A stretch of 64,000 bases of DNA, taken from the NCBI GenBank assembly GCA_963823245.1, contig CAWGKQ010000008.1:186001-250000 (forward strand). The letters are read 5' to 3'. Source of the DNA: JAWVFM01 sp963823245 (GTDB lineage Bacteria > Actinomycetota > Thermoleophilia > Solirubrobacterales > 70-9). Made by a program: the position numbers and the translations under genes. Shown here piece by piece: positions 34,355-43,505 of this stretch (position 1 is the stretch's first letter; the number at the start of each line of letters is the position of its first letter). The notes beneath the pieces were generated by a model. The model saw only the letters and a program-made list of their open reading frames with translations. It ran no database searches and was not told the DNA's origin.

Positions 34355-35533
34355 TTACGAAGCGAGCGCCGCCTCCACGAGCTCGAGCGCGCGGTCGACC
34401 TCGACCTCGTCGACGGTAAGCGGGGGCAGAAAGCGGAGCATCCCGTCGCCGGGAACGTTGATCACGAGGCCCGCCTCGAGTGCCGTGGTTTGGACCCGAC
34501 GGGCGTCGACGCCGCCGCCGAGCGTCACACCGACCATGAGCCCCCGGCCGCGAACCTCGGCGACGCCGTCGAGGGTTTCGAGGCCCGAGGCGAGCCTGCC
34601 GCCAAGCTCGCGCACGGACCGCAGCAGGGCCGGATCGTCGATCACGTCCAGCGCGGCGAGGGACGCCGCCGCCGCGATCGGCCCGCCCGCGAACGTGGAA
34701 CCGTGGTCGCCGGTCTCGAGCACGTCGCCGAGCTCCGGCGTCGTCACGCACGCGCCCACCGGCAGGCCCCCGCCCAGCGCCTTCGCGGTGGTCATCACGT
34801 CGGGCTGCACCGGGAGCTGCTCATAGGCCCACAGGGACCCCGTCCTTCCCATTCCCGTCTGCACCTCGTCGAGAACGAGCAGCGCGCCGGCCTCGTCGCA
34901 GGCCTCCCGTGCGGCGGCGAGCACCTCGCTCGCGATCGGGAAGACGCCCGCCTCGCCCTGGATCGACTCGGCGATCACGGCGGCCGTTCGTTCGCCCACG
35001 GCGGCCCGAAGGGCGTTGGGATCGTCCCTGGGCACAGCGACGAAGCCCGCTGGCAGGGGCCCGAAGAGGTCCTCGCGCGCGAGCCGAGGCGTCGCGGCGA
35101 GCGACGCGAGGGTTCGCCCGTGGAAGCCACCGTCGAGCGCGACGATCTCGGGCCGGTCGATTCCCCGCGCATGTGCGCGCTTGCGAACCACCTTGATCGC
35201 GCACTCGTTCGCCTCGGTGCCGGAGTTCGCGAGGAACACCTTGCCGCCGAGGCTCGAGCTGGCGAGCCGCTCGCAGAGCCGCATCGCGGGCTCCGTGTAG
35301 TAGAGGTTCGAGACGCCGCCCAGCCGGCTTGCCTGCTCAGAGAGCGCGGCGACGATCCGCGGGTTGCAATTGCCGGCGTTGTGGACGGAGAGGCCCGCGA
35401 AGAAGTCGAGGTACTCGCGGCCGTCGGCGTCCCACAGGCGACAGCCCTCGCCGCGCACGAACTCGACCGGCGCCTTGGCGTAGGTCGGCATGACATAGCG
35501 CTCCTCGAGCGCCCGCAGGTCGGTCAGGCTCAC
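34355..35533 (-). CDS. argD: Acetylornithine aminotransferase
   Basis: 392 residues, class III PLP aminotransferase converting N-acetylglutamate semialdehyde to N-acetylornithine. MPTYAKAPVEFVRGEG, FLANSGTEANECAIKVVRKR, FHGRTLASLAATP, the PLP Lys in MTTAKALGGGLPVGA, DHGSTFAGGP. The GTG start overlaps the argB stop (GTGA). Last gene of the argC-argJ-argB-argD run. Confidence 0.95.
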   Translation of the reverse strand: MSLTDLRALEERYVMPTYAKAPVEFVRGEGCRLWDADGREYLDFFAGLSVHNAGNCNPRIVAALSEQASRLGGVSNLYYTEPAMRLCERLASSSLGGKVFLANSGTEANECAIKVVRKRAHARGIDRPEIVALDGGFHGRTLASLAATPRLAREDLFGPLPAGFVAVPRDDPNALRAAVGERTAAVIAESIQGEAGVFPIASEVLAAAREACDEAGALLVLDEVQTGMGRTGSLWAYEQLPVQPDVMTTAKALGGGLPVGACVTTPELGDVLETGDHGSTFAGGPIAAAASLAALDVIDDPALLRSVRELGGRLASGLETLDGVAEVRGRGLMVGVTLGGGVDARRVQTTALEAGLVINVPGDGMLRFLPPLTVDEVEVDRALELVEAALAS

Positions 35534-36369
35534 GGCGTGACCATGGTGCCGATGCCCGCGTCGGTGAAGAGCTCGAGGAGCAGCGAGTGCGGCTTGCGCC
35601 CATCGACGATGTGGGCCGACTGAACCCCGCCCGAGATCGCCTCGACGCAGGCCGCGAGCTTGGGCCTCATTCCGCCCTCGATCGCCTCCAGGGCCGAATC
35701 GACCTCGGTGACGGTGGCCCGGCCCACGAGCGAGGACTCGTCGGACGGGTCGGCGAGCCAGCCCGGGACATCGGTCAGGAAGATCGCCTTGTAGGCGCCG
35801 AGCGCGGCCGCCACCTTGCCGGCCGCGGCGTCGGCGTTCACGTTGTAGGCGTTGCCGTCGCGGTCGGCGCCCGCCGATGCGATCACCGGGATGAAGTCGG
35901 CGGCTATGTGGTTGAGGACCTCCACGTCGACGCGCTCGATGTCGCCGACGTAGCCGACCTCGTCGGCGTTCGGGACCGGCCGGATCTGAAACAGCGACCC
36001 GTCCTCGCCCGAGAGCCCCACCGCCGGCTGGCCGTGGCGGTTGAGGCGCCGGACGATGTCCGAGTTCACCTTCCCGAGCAGCACCATCTTCGCCACCTCG
36101 ACGGTCTCGGGGTCGGAGACGCGCAGGCCCTCGACGAACCGCACCTCCATCCCGAGGCGCTCCATGTAGCGGGTGATGTCGGGACCGCCCCCGTGCACGA
36201 TCACCGGGTCGAGGCCGACGTACTTGAGGAGAACGACGTCGGTCGCGAACGCCTCCCTGAGCTCCTCCTGCCCCATCGCCGAGCCCCCGTACTTGATGAC
36301 TACGGTGCGGCCGTGGAACTCCCTGATGTAGGGGAGCGCCTCAAGCAGGGTCTCGACGTTCGTGCTCAT
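35530..36369 (-). CDS. argB: Acetylglutamate kinase
   Basis: 279 residues; phosphorylates N-acetylglutamate, usually the step inhibited by arginine. VVIKYGGSAMG and VIVHGGGPDI bind ATP phosphates and substrate; NVNADAAAGKVAAALGAYKA and EGGMRPKLAACVEAISGGV follow. The N-terminal helix (STNVETLLEALPYIREFHG) is the segment that forms arginine-sensitive hexamers in other bacteria. ATG 36369 overlaps the argJ stop as ATGA. A longer upstream frame only shadows argJ. Confidence 0.95.
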   Translation of the reverse strand: MSTNVETLLEALPYIREFHGRTVVIKYGGSAMGQEELREAFATDVVLLKYVGLDPVIVHGGGPDITRYMERLGMEVRFVEGLRVSDPETVEVAKMVLLGKVNSDIVRRLNRHGQPAVGLSGEDGSLFQIRPVPNADEVGYVGDIERVDVEVLNHIAADFIPVIASAGADRDGNAYNVNADAAAGKVAAALGAYKAIFLTDVPGWLADPSDESSLVGRATVTEVDSALEAIEGGMRPKLAACVEAISGGVQSAHIVDGRKPHSLLLELFTDAGIGTMVTP

Positions 36370-37520
36370 GTCGTGTAGGCGGAGTTGAGGTGGACGTAGG
36401 CGGGTGTGAGGTCCGAGAAGTAGACGTGCGCACTGCCATCGCCACGCCCCAGGTCGATCCCGACCTCGGCCTCGCGCTCCTCGGAGCCGAGCGAGTCGGC
36501 CGTGATGTGATCCGGCCCGAGCTCGGGGAGCTCCTCGCCCGCGAGAGCCATGCCGGCCGCTTGGGCAATCCTCCCCCAGTTCGGGTCGCGCCCGTAGAGC
36601 GCGGTCTTCACGAGCGGCGAGTTCGCGATCGCCCTGGCGACCCGCTCGGCCTCCTCGCCGCTTGCGGCACCCCGCGCCTCCACCCGCGCGACGCGCGTCG
36701 CGCCCTCGCCGTCGGCGACGATCTGAAGCGCAAGCTGGAGCATCACCGCGTCGAGGAGGCCCTCCGGCATCGCCTCGCCCGCAGCGCCCGTCGCCTGCAG
36801 GAGGACCATGTCGTTCGTCGATTGCTGGCCGTCGACCGTGATCCGCTCCATCGAGGCCGCCACGGCTCGGCGCAGCTCGGCCTCGGGGTCGTCGATCCGG
36901 GCGTCGGTCTGCACGAAGCACAGCATCGTCGCGAAGCCCGGCTGCATCATCCCCGCGCCCTTCGCCTGGGCGGACACGGTCACGCCGCCCGCGCGAACCG
37001 TGCATTGCTTCGGCCCCTGATCGGTCGTCATGATCGCCGCCGCGAAGTCCTGCCCCCCGCGCTCCGAGAGTCGAGCTGCCGCCTGGCCGATACCGCGGCG
37101 AACGGACTCGACGTCCAGCGGAACCCCGATCGTGCCGGTCTCGGCCACCGCGACACGGACCGGATCGAGCTCGAGCTCCCGCGCCGCGGCGTCACGCATC
37201 TCGAGCGCGTCGCGGTAGCCCGGCTCGCCGGTGGCAGCGTTGGCGTTGCCTGAGTTCACCACCGTCCCCGCGATGGCCCCCGCCTCGCAGCGCTCGCGGC
37301 AGACCCGCACGGGCGCCGCCGCGGCCGCGTTCGAGGTCAGGAGCATCGCCGAGCGCACGTCGGGTGCATCGCAGGCCACGAGGCCCAGGTCGGTCTCGCC
37401 GTCGGCCTTGAGGCCGCAGGTCACGCCCGCAGCCCGGAATTCCGGCGCGAGCCCTGCGGGATCGAGCCCCTCCACGCCTCCCGGCGCCTGCACCCACCGC
37501 GAGGCGAAGAACCCGCTCAC
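36366..37520 (-). CDS. argJ: Bifunctional glutamate N-acetyltransferase (ornithine acetyltransferase)
   Basis: 384 residues. Recycles the acetyl group from acetylornithine to glutamate. It self-cleaves before the Thr in GMMQPGFATMLCFVQTDAR to form alpha and beta chains. Also visible: ANAATGEPGYRDALEMRDA, and KTALYGRDPNWGRIAQA. Its presence fits the cyclic pathway, so ArgE would not be needed. GTG start overlaps the argC stop. Confidence 0.94.
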   Translation of the reverse strand: MSGFFASRWVQAPGGVEGLDPAGLAPEFRAAGVTCGLKADGETDLGLVACDAPDVRSAMLLTSNAAAAAPVRVCRERCEAGAIAGTVVNSGNANAATGEPGYRDALEMRDAAARELELDPVRVAVAETGTIGVPLDVESVRRGIGQAAARLSERGGQDFAAAIMTTDQGPKQCTVRAGGVTVSAQAKGAGMMQPGFATMLCFVQTDARIDDPEAELRRAVAASMERITVDGQQSTNDMVLLQATGAAGEAMPEGLLDAVMLQLALQIVADGEGATRVARVEARGAASGEEAERVARAIANSPLVKTALYGRDPNWGRIAQAAGMALAGEELPELGPDHITADSLGSEEREAEVGIDLGRGDGSAHVYFSDLTPAYVHLNSAYTT

Positions 37521-38533
37521 TCGAGCCCCTCCGTCTCCGGAACCCCCAGCGCGAGGTTCAGGTTCTGGACCGCCTGGCCCGCCGCGCCCTTCCAGAGGTT
37601 GTCGATCGCCGCGAACGCGATGATGCCGGCTCCGCCGGGGTCGGGGGCCGCGTGGACGAGGCAGAGGTTCGTCTCGCGCACGTCGCGCACACCGGGCGGC
37701 CTCGCCACCGCGTCGACGAAGGGCTCGGCGTCATAGCGATCCCGGTACAGCTCGGCGAGCTCCATTTCGCTCAGTTCGCGCGTCGGGCGGACGAAACAGG
37801 TCGCCAGCAGGCCCTGATCGATCGGCAGCAGGTGCGGCACAAAGCTGACCGCCCCGTGCGCGCCGTGCGCCCGCAGCTCCTGGACGATCTCGGGATAGTG
37901 GCGGTGGCCGTCGGTTCCGTAGGGGCTGAAGTTCTCCGCCACGTCGACGAAGTCGGCCCCTCCACGCCCGGCCCCCGAGACGCCCGAGGCCCCGCTTATC
38001 GCCACGTCGCCCAGCAGCCCCGCATCGGCCAGCGGCGCCAGCGCCAGCAGGGCCGCCGTCGGGTAGCAGCCCGGGTTTGCCACGAGCTCCGCCTCCCGCA
38101 CCGCTTCGCGGCCGAGCTCGGGCAGTCCGTAGACCGCGCCCTCGAGCAGGTCGGGGTCTCCATGCGGCCCATACCACCTCTCGTAGCTCGGGAGGTCCCG
38201 CAGGCGGAAGTCGGCCGAGAGGTCGACGACGATCGCCCCGAGCCCGCGCAGGACGGCGACGACGGGCGCCGCCGCGCCGTGCGGGTAGCTGACGATCGCC
38301 GCGTCGATCTCCTCCGCGCCGGCGAGTTCGAGCTCCGTCAGCTCGAGCGGGACACGGTGGCGCGGGTGGAGCTCGTCGAGGCGGGTGCCGGCCTCGGACC
38401 GGGCCGTTGCAGCGACCAGCTCGAGCCGCGGATGGCGCCAGACGAGGGCCGCGGCGAGAGCGCCCGCGAGGCCGGAGGCCCCGGCAACGAGGACCCTCCC
38501 GGCGGGCTCACCGTCCATCGGCTGCGAGCTCAT
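37517..38533 (-). CDS. argC: N-acetyl-gamma-glutamyl-phosphate reductase
   Basis: 338 residues; NADPH-dependent reduction of N-acetylglutamyl phosphate. Rossmann VLVAGASGLAGALAAALVWR, catalytic Cys in LVANPGCYPTAALLAL, and late KGAAGQAVQNLNLALG. ATG 38533 overlaps the pheT TGA (ATGA), so arginine genes follow directly on the phenylalanyl-tRNA synthetase genes. Confidence 0.95.
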   Translation of the reverse strand: MSSQPMDGEPAGRVLVAGASGLAGALAAALVWRHPRLELVAATARSEAGTRLDELHPRHRVPLELTELELAGAEEIDAAIVSYPHGAAAPVVAVLRGLGAIVVDLSADFRLRDLPSYERWYGPHGDPDLLEGAVYGLPELGREAVREAELVANPGCYPTAALLALAPLADAGLLGDVAISGASGVSGAGRGGADFVDVAENFSPYGTDGHRHYPEIVQELRAHGAHGAVSFVPHLLPIDQGLLATCFVRPTRELSEMELAELYRDRYDAEPFVDAVARPPGVRDVRETNLCLVHAAPDPGGAGIIAFAAIDNLWKGAAGQAVQNLNLALGVPETEGLE

Positions 38534-40995
38534 TCCCGGAGGCCCCCGCCGAGCGCGGTGATCGCCTCCCGAATTGGCTCCCGGATCGACGCCACCTCAG
38601 TGTCCGTGAGCGTCCGGTCGGCCGCCCTGAACTCGAGCCGCAGAGCGATGCTCTTCCGGCCCTCGCCGATGGCGTCGCCCGTGTAGACGTCGAATGGGGT
38701 GGCCGCGCGCAGCAATTCGCCGCCCGCCGACATCACCGCCGCGCGCAGCTCGGCAGCCGGCACCGTCTCCGGAACCACCGCGGCGATGTCCTCGAACAGC
38801 GGCGGATAGGTCGTCAGGTCCTCGTAGCGCTCATCCCCCACCCCCGCGGCGACGACGAGCGGCGCGAGGTCGACCTCGAAGGCGGCCGCTGCGGGCAGAT
38901 CCCAGCGCTCGGCGACCAGTGGGTGGACCTCGCCCAGCCAGCCGATCGGCTCGCCGGCGAGCTCCACGCGCGCGGCGCGCCCCGGATGGAGGAACGGCTC
39001 GGAGGCCGGCACCGCCGCCACCTCCACCTCGAGATGGCCGCACAACGTCTCCAGTACGCCCTTGGCCTCCGCGAACCCGGCCGGCTCGGGCTCTCCACGC
39101 CATCCGCCGGGCGCGAGCGATCCGACGACGAGGGCACCCAGGCGGTGCGGCTCGAGCGCGGGCGGCGGCATCCTGCCCGGGAACGCCCCACCCAGGACGC
39201 CGCCCTCGGTGGGCGCCGGGACCGAGTAGTAGACCCGACCCGACTCGAACAGCGCCACGCGACCTGTGTCCCGCGCGAGGTTGTGGCGCGCCGCATCGAG
39301 GAGCCCGCCCAGAAGAGTGGTGCGGAGCCCGACGTGCTCGGCCGAGATCGGGTTCTGGGTCGCGACCATCCGGCGCCGCTCGTCACCGGGCCCGAGCCCG
39401 AGCCGCTCGGGCAGATCGGCCGGAACGAAACGCCAGGTGACGATCTCGTCGAGGCCGAGGTCGCGCAGCACGTCCTCGGAGCGGCGGCGAAGGAGCTGAT
39501 CGCGGGAGAGGCCGCCGGTCCGTTCGCCATGCGCCGGGAGCGTGCGCGGAAGGCGGTCGAGACCGTGGAGGCGCGCGACCTCCTCGACGAGGTCGGCCTC
39601 CCGGGTGACGTCGTAATGGCGGTCCACCGGGACCGTCGCGCTCAGGTCGCGCTCGCCCTCGAGCTCGACCCCGAACTCGAGGGCCTCGAGGTGGCCGCGA
39701 GCCTCCTCGCGCTCGACGTGCGTGCCGAGCAGCGAGTCGAGCCGCGCGCCGCGCAGGGAGATCACGTGCGGCGCCGGGATGTCGGCCGCGACGTCGATCG
39801 TGCCGGGCACGAGGGCGGCACCCATCTCGACCAGGACGCGCGATGCGACGCGCTGCGCGCGCAGAGCGAGCTCGGGGTGAAGCTGCTTCTCGAAACGCAT
39901 CGAAGCGTCGGTCCGGAGCCCGAGCATCGTCGAGGTGCGCAGGATGTTGACCCCGTTCCAGGTCGCGACCTCGAGCAGCACCCGCGAGGTCGAGTCCGAG
40001 ACCTCCGAGCGCTCACCACCCATGATTCCGGCGATTCCGGAAGGCCCCTCGCCGTCGCAGACCAGCACGGTCTCGGCGTCGAACCTCCGCTCGACTCCGT
40101 CGAGCGTCGTCATCCCCTCGCCCTCTCGCGCCGTCCTGATCACGAGCTCGCCGCCCGGCACCTGATCGAGGTCGAAGGCGTGCAGGGGCTGCGCCGAGAG
40201 CAGCATCACGTAGTTGGTCACGTCGACGACGTTCGAGATCGGCCGCTGGTCCGCTGCCGAGAGCCTGGCCTTGAGCCAGAGCGGCGAGGGCCCGACCTCC
40301 ACGCCCTCGAAGACGCGGGCCGTGAACCGAGGACAAAGGCTTGGGACCTTCACCTCCACCGAGGCGAGCTCGTCGATGCTTCCCTCCCTCGTCGCCTCGG
40401 CGTCCTCCTCCCATGGCGCGGGAGCGAGCGGCGCGCCGGTGATGGCGTGCACCTCGCGGGCCACGCCGTACACGCCGAGGCAGTCGGAGCGGTTGGGGTT
40501 CAGGTCGAGCTCGAGGACCTGGTCGGAAATGGTGAACGTCTGGCCGAGCGGAGCGCCCGGCTCGGGGCCGGCACCGTCGCTCGCCATCACGATGATGCCC
40601 TCGGAGTCGGTTCCCAGCCCGAGCTCGGTCTCGCTCAGGATCATCCCGTTCGACTCGACCCCCCGCAGCTTCGCCGCGCCCAGCTTCTGCCCACCGCACA
40701 GCACGGCGCCCGGCAGCGCGACCGGCACCGTCTGACCGGCGGCGACGTTGGGCGCACCGCACACGATCGTGCGCTCGCCGTCGCCGGCATCGACGGTGCA
40801 CACGGAGAGGCGGTCCGCGTTCGGGTGCTTCTCGACCCCGAGCACGCGGCCGACGACGAATCCGTCGGCCGACGGCGCGCCGAACTGGGAGACCCGCTCA
40901 ACCTCCACCGCCTTCATCGACAGAAGCTCGGCGACACCCTCGGCCGGCAGGCCGGGGTCGCAGTACTCGCGCAGCCAGGAGAACGGGACCTTCAC
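38530..40995 (-). CDS. pheT: Phenylalanyl-tRNA synthetase beta subunit
   Basis: 821 residues, close to the usual 800. MKVPFSWLREYCDPGLPAEG; an N-terminal tRNA-binding OB domain (VVGRVLGVEKHPNADRLSVC, GAPNVAAGQTV), B3/B4 with TNYVMLLSAQPLHAFDLDQV, B5, and the C-terminal FDX-ACB anticodon domain (PPLFEDIAAVVPETVPAAEL, LEFRAADRTLTDTEV). It begins 52 bases after pheS and overlaps argC at its end. Confidence 0.96.
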   Translation of the reverse strand: MKVPFSWLREYCDPGLPAEGVAELLSMKAVEVERVSQFGAPSADGFVVGRVLGVEKHPNADRLSVCTVDAGDGERTIVCGAPNVAAGQTVPVALPGAVLCGGQKLGAAKLRGVESNGMILSETELGLGTDSEGIIVMASDGAGPEPGAPLGQTFTISDQVLELDLNPNRSDCLGVYGVAREVHAITGAPLAPAPWEEDAEATREGSIDELASVEVKVPSLCPRFTARVFEGVEVGPSPLWLKARLSAADQRPISNVVDVTNYVMLLSAQPLHAFDLDQVPGGELVIRTAREGEGMTTLDGVERRFDAETVLVCDGEGPSGIAGIMGGERSEVSDSTSRVLLEVATWNGVNILRTSTMLGLRTDASMRFEKQLHPELALRAQRVASRVLVEMGAALVPGTIDVAADIPAPHVISLRGARLDSLLGTHVEREEARGHLEALEFGVELEGERDLSATVPVDRHYDVTREADLVEEVARLHGLDRLPRTLPAHGERTGGLSRDQLLRRRSEDVLRDLGLDEIVTWRFVPADLPERLGLGPGDERRRMVATQNPISAEHVGLRTTLLGGLLDAARHNLARDTGRVALFESGRVYYSVPAPTEGGVLGGAFPGRMPPPALEPHRLGALVVGSLAPGGWRGEPEPAGFAEAKGVLETLCGHLEVEVAAVPASEPFLHPGRAARVELAGEPIGWLGEVHPLVAERWDLPAAAAFEVDLAPLVVAAGVGDERYEDLTTYPPLFEDIAAVVPETVPAAELRAAVMSAGGELLRAATPFDVYTGDAIGEGRKSIALRLEFRAADRTLTDTEVASIREPIREAITALGGGLRE

Positions 40996-41047
40996 AGAAC
41001 TGTCCTCGCGCTCCGCAACACAACCACTCTTTGCTCGAGCTCCGCGC

Positions 41048-42163
41048 TCAATGAAACTGCCCCAGGAAGCGCACGTCGTTCTCGAAGAAGAGGCGGAGGT
41101 CGGGGATGGCGTGCTTCAGCATCGCGATGCGCTCGATGCCCATGCCGAAGGCGAAACCCTGCGTCTCGTCGGGCACGTAGGCGCCGCCGACGAAGCCGAA
41201 CACGTTCGGGTCCACCATGCCGGCGCCGAGGATCTCGATCCAACCCGTCCCCTTGCACAGCGGGTCGCGCTCGCCGTCCGCGAGCGTCCCGGTGCCCTCG
41301 CACCGAAAACAGGAGACGTCTACCTGGACGCTGGGCTCGGTGAAGGGGAAGAAGTCGGGCTTGAGGCGGGTGCGCCGCTCGGGGCCGAACAGCTCGCGCG
41401 CCACGGCGTCGAGCGTGCCCGCGAGGTCGGCGAGCGAGATTCCCTCGGCGACGGCGAGGCCCTCGACCTGATGGAACATCGGCAGGTGCGTCGCGTCGAT
41501 CGTGTCGCGCCGGTAGACGGTGCCGGGCACGACGATGAAGAGCGGGGGCTCGTTCTCCTCCATCGCGCGGATCTGCATGGGCGAGGTATGCGTGCGCCAC
41601 AGCACGTCCTTCGGCCCGGGTGGCAGGCCATGCTCGTTGACCACGGCCGCCGCGAGGCTCTTCGGCTCGACGTAGAAGCTGTCCTGCGTCAGCCGCGCCG
41701 GATGCCCGGGTGGGTGGTTCAGCGCCGTGAAGTTGTAGTAGTCGTGCTCGACCTCGGGGCCCTCCATGACCCGGTAGCCGAGCCCGACGAAGGCGTCCTC
41801 GATCTCGCGGCGGGTGCGGTTCAAGAGGTGAAGGTGGCCGGTGGCGACGGGCGGTAGGCCGGGCAGCGTCACGTCGACCGCGCCGGTCGCGAGCTCGGTC
41901 GAGAGCTCGGCCGCCTCGAGCTCGCCGGCCCGCCGCTCGAGCAGCGACTCGAGCGTCCCGCGCGCCTGGTTGGCGGCCGCGCCGACGGGCCCGCGATCCT
42001 CGGCTGGGAGGCCGCCGATCCCGCGCAGGATCTCGGTCAGCTCGGAGCGCCGCCCGAGGAACCGCACCCGCGCCTCCTCCAGCTCGGGGGTCGAGGTCGC
42101 GGCCGCGATCGCGCCCTCGGCCTCGGCGCGAATCGTCTCGACTCTGGTCAGCGGGTCAGGCAT
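41048..42163 (-). CDS. pheS: Phenylalanyl-tRNA synthetase alpha subunit
   Basis: 371 residues, class II catalytic subunit. N-terminal coiled coil (RVRFLGRRSELTEILRGIGG), motif 2 region LWRTHTSPMQIRAMEENEPP, PSVQVDVSCFRCEGTG, and motif 3 GFAFGMGIERIAMLKHAIPD. The extra CxxC-type pair (CFRCEGTG) is common in actinobacterial and thermophile PheS. ATG overlaps the TAA of the methyltransferase gene (TAATG). Confidence 0.96.
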   Translation of the reverse strand: MPDPLTRVETIRAEAEGAIAAATSTPELEEARVRFLGRRSELTEILRGIGGLPAEDRGPVGAAANQARGTLESLLERRAGELEAAELSTELATGAVDVTLPGLPPVATGHLHLLNRTRREIEDAFVGLGYRVMEGPEVEHDYYNFTALNHPPGHPARLTQDSFYVEPKSLAAAVVNEHGLPPGPKDVLWRTHTSPMQIRAMEENEPPLFIVVPGTVYRRDTIDATHLPMFHQVEGLAVAEGISLADLAGTLDAVARELFGPERRTRLKPDFFPFTEPSVQVDVSCFRCEGTGTLADGERDPLCKGTGWIEILGAGMVDPNVFGFVGGAYVPDETQGFAFGMGIERIAMLKHAIPDLRLFFENDVRFLGQFH

Positions 42164-42855
42164 TACCGGCGCGCCATCCTATTTCCGAGCTCGTAGAGGG
42201 CCACGGTCACGGCCATCGCGACGTTCAGCGAATCCGGGCCGCCCGGCTGTACCGGCACCCGCGCCCGTGCGTCGGCCATTTCGAGGATCTCGGTGGGGAG
42301 CCCCTCGCGCTCCGCGCCCGCGCAAATCACCATCGGTGGGTCCGCAGGGCCCTCGGCGACCGGCATCTCGGCGCCGACGTCCAGCGCCAAAGTGTTGCCG
42401 GACAGGGCCGCGAACTCGCCCCGGGCCGGCGGCCGAGCGAAGATCGAGCCCATGCTCGCCCGCACGGCCTTCGGCGAGTAGGGGTCTGCGCATCCCGGCC
42501 CGAGCACCACGGGCCCGTCCGCGAGCGCATGGGCGGAGCGGATGATCGTGCCCACGTTCCCGGGGTCGCCAACGCCGTGCAGATAGACGGCGAGGTCGCC
42601 CGCCGCCTCGGACCACGTCTGGCGGTAGACGCCCAGGGCACGGGTGCCCGAGCCGAGAGAGCTGACGCCGTCGAGCAGGTCCGGCTCCACGTCGGTGCCG
42701 GCGCGCAGCAGGAAGACCGGCTCACAGCCCGCGCCCCGTGCCGCCTCGACCAGGTCCTCGCCCTCGGCGACGAACAGGCCCTCGCGCTCGCGATGCTTTC
42801 GCTCGCGCAGCTTGCGGACCAGCTTCAGCTTCTCGTTGTCGTTTGAGGTGATCAT
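42163..42855 (-). CDS. TrmH/SpoU-family RNA 2'-O-methyltransferase
   Basis: 230 residues; SPOUT knot enzyme acting on rRNA or tRNA ribose. N-terminal substrate-binding domain (ITSNDNEKLKLVRKLRERKH, LFVAEGEDLVEAARGAG), then HGVGDPGNVGTIIRSAHALA (motif 1), GPGCADPYSPKAVRASMGSI (motif 2), and LNVAMAVTVALYELG (motif 3). Typically found just upstream of pheST in actinobacteria. Placed after an rplT terminator, so it may have its own promoter or depend on read-through. Confidence 0.93.
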   Translation of the reverse strand: MITSNDNEKLKLVRKLRERKHREREGLFVAEGEDLVEAARGAGCEPVFLLRAGTDVEPDLLDGVSSLGSGTRALGVYRQTWSEAAGDLAVYLHGVGDPGNVGTIIRSAHALADGPVVLGPGCADPYSPKAVRASMGSIFARPPARGEFAALSGNTLALDVGAEMPVAEGPADPPMVICAGAEREGLPTEILEMADARARVPVQPGGPDSLNVAMAVTVALYELGNRMARR

Positions 42856-42866
42856 CGAACGAAAAA

Positions 42867-42886
42867 GGGCGGCACTCTGGCCGCCC
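42867..42886 (-). terminator. Intrinsic terminator after rplT
   Basis: Minus strand: GGGCGGC-CAGAGT-GCCGCCC followed by TTTTT. Between rplT and the methyltransferase gene; would end or attenuate the infC-rpmI-rplT transcript. Confidence 0.85.
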
Positions 42887-42912
42887 CGGGAGACTTCGCG
42901 ATCGACACTAGG

Positions 42913-43272
42913 TCAGGCCGCGGTGGCCTCCCTGGCAAGCTCGGCAAATCGGCGGAACGCCTCGGGGTCGTGGACGGCGATGTCGGCGAGCATCTTCCGG
43001 TTCACCTCGACGTCGGCCTCCTTGAGGCCGTGGACGAGCTCGGAGTAGCTCATGCCCTCCCGCCGCGCGGCGGCGTTGATGCGCGTGATCCAGAGGCGCC
43101 GGAAGTCGCGCTTGCGCGCCCGCCTGTCACGGTAGGCGTACTGGCCCGAGCGCATGAGCTGCTCGTTGGCGAACCGGTAGCTCGAGTGCTTGCGCCCCCA
43201 GTAACCCTTGGCCTGCTTCAGGACCTTCTTGCGCCGCCGCTTGCGGGCGACGGCGTTCGTGGCACGACTCAC
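42913..43272 (-). CDS. rplT: Ribosomal protein bL20
   Basis: 119 residues: MSRATNAVARKRRRKKVLKQ, AKGYWGRKHSSYRFANEQLM, then RDRRARKRDFRRLWITRINA and a helical end. Binds 23S rRNA early in 50S assembly and in other bacteria represses its own operon. One base after the rpmI stop. Confidence 0.97.
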   Translation of the reverse strand: MSRATNAVARKRRRKKVLKQAKGYWGRKHSSYRFANEQLMRSGQYAYRDRRARKRDFRRLWITRINAAARREGMSYSELVHGLKEADVEVNRKMLADIAVHDPEAFRRFAELAREATAA

Positions 43273-43273
43273 C

Positions 43274-43477
43274 TCAGCCGCCCTTTCCGCCGAGGAGAGT
43301 GCGCACGCGCTTCTGGTCGGGCTTCGCGACCTCGGTCGGCTTCGACATGTGCCGCTTGCGCTTCGGCGACTTGTGCTCGAGCATGTGGCTCGAGAACGCG
43401 CGCCGCGCGCGGAGCTTGCCCTTGGCGGTCTTGCGGAACCGCTTCTTGGCCCCGGAATGGGTCTTCATCTTCGGCAT
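43274..43477 (-). CDS. rpmI: Ribosomal protein bL35
   Basis: 67 residues, very basic: MPKMKTHSGAKKRFRKTAKG, ARRAFSSHMLEHKSPKRKRH. Standard position between infC and rplT. Start ATG 28 bases after the infC stop. Confidence 0.96.
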   Translation of the reverse strand: MPKMKTHSGAKKRFRKTAKGKLRARRAFSSHMLEHKSPKRKRHMSKPTEVAKPDQKRVRTLLGGKGG

Positions 43478-43505
43478 GACGAGCCGACTATTGAAGCAGA
43501 GAGCG

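Noticed and set aside
35530..37005. Long argB with 212 extra N-terminal residues
   Set aside because: The extra part is out-of-frame argJ; argB starts at 36369 with an ATGA overlap.
38407..41343. Plus-strand open frame of 978 codons
   Set aside because: Antisense of pheT and pheS.
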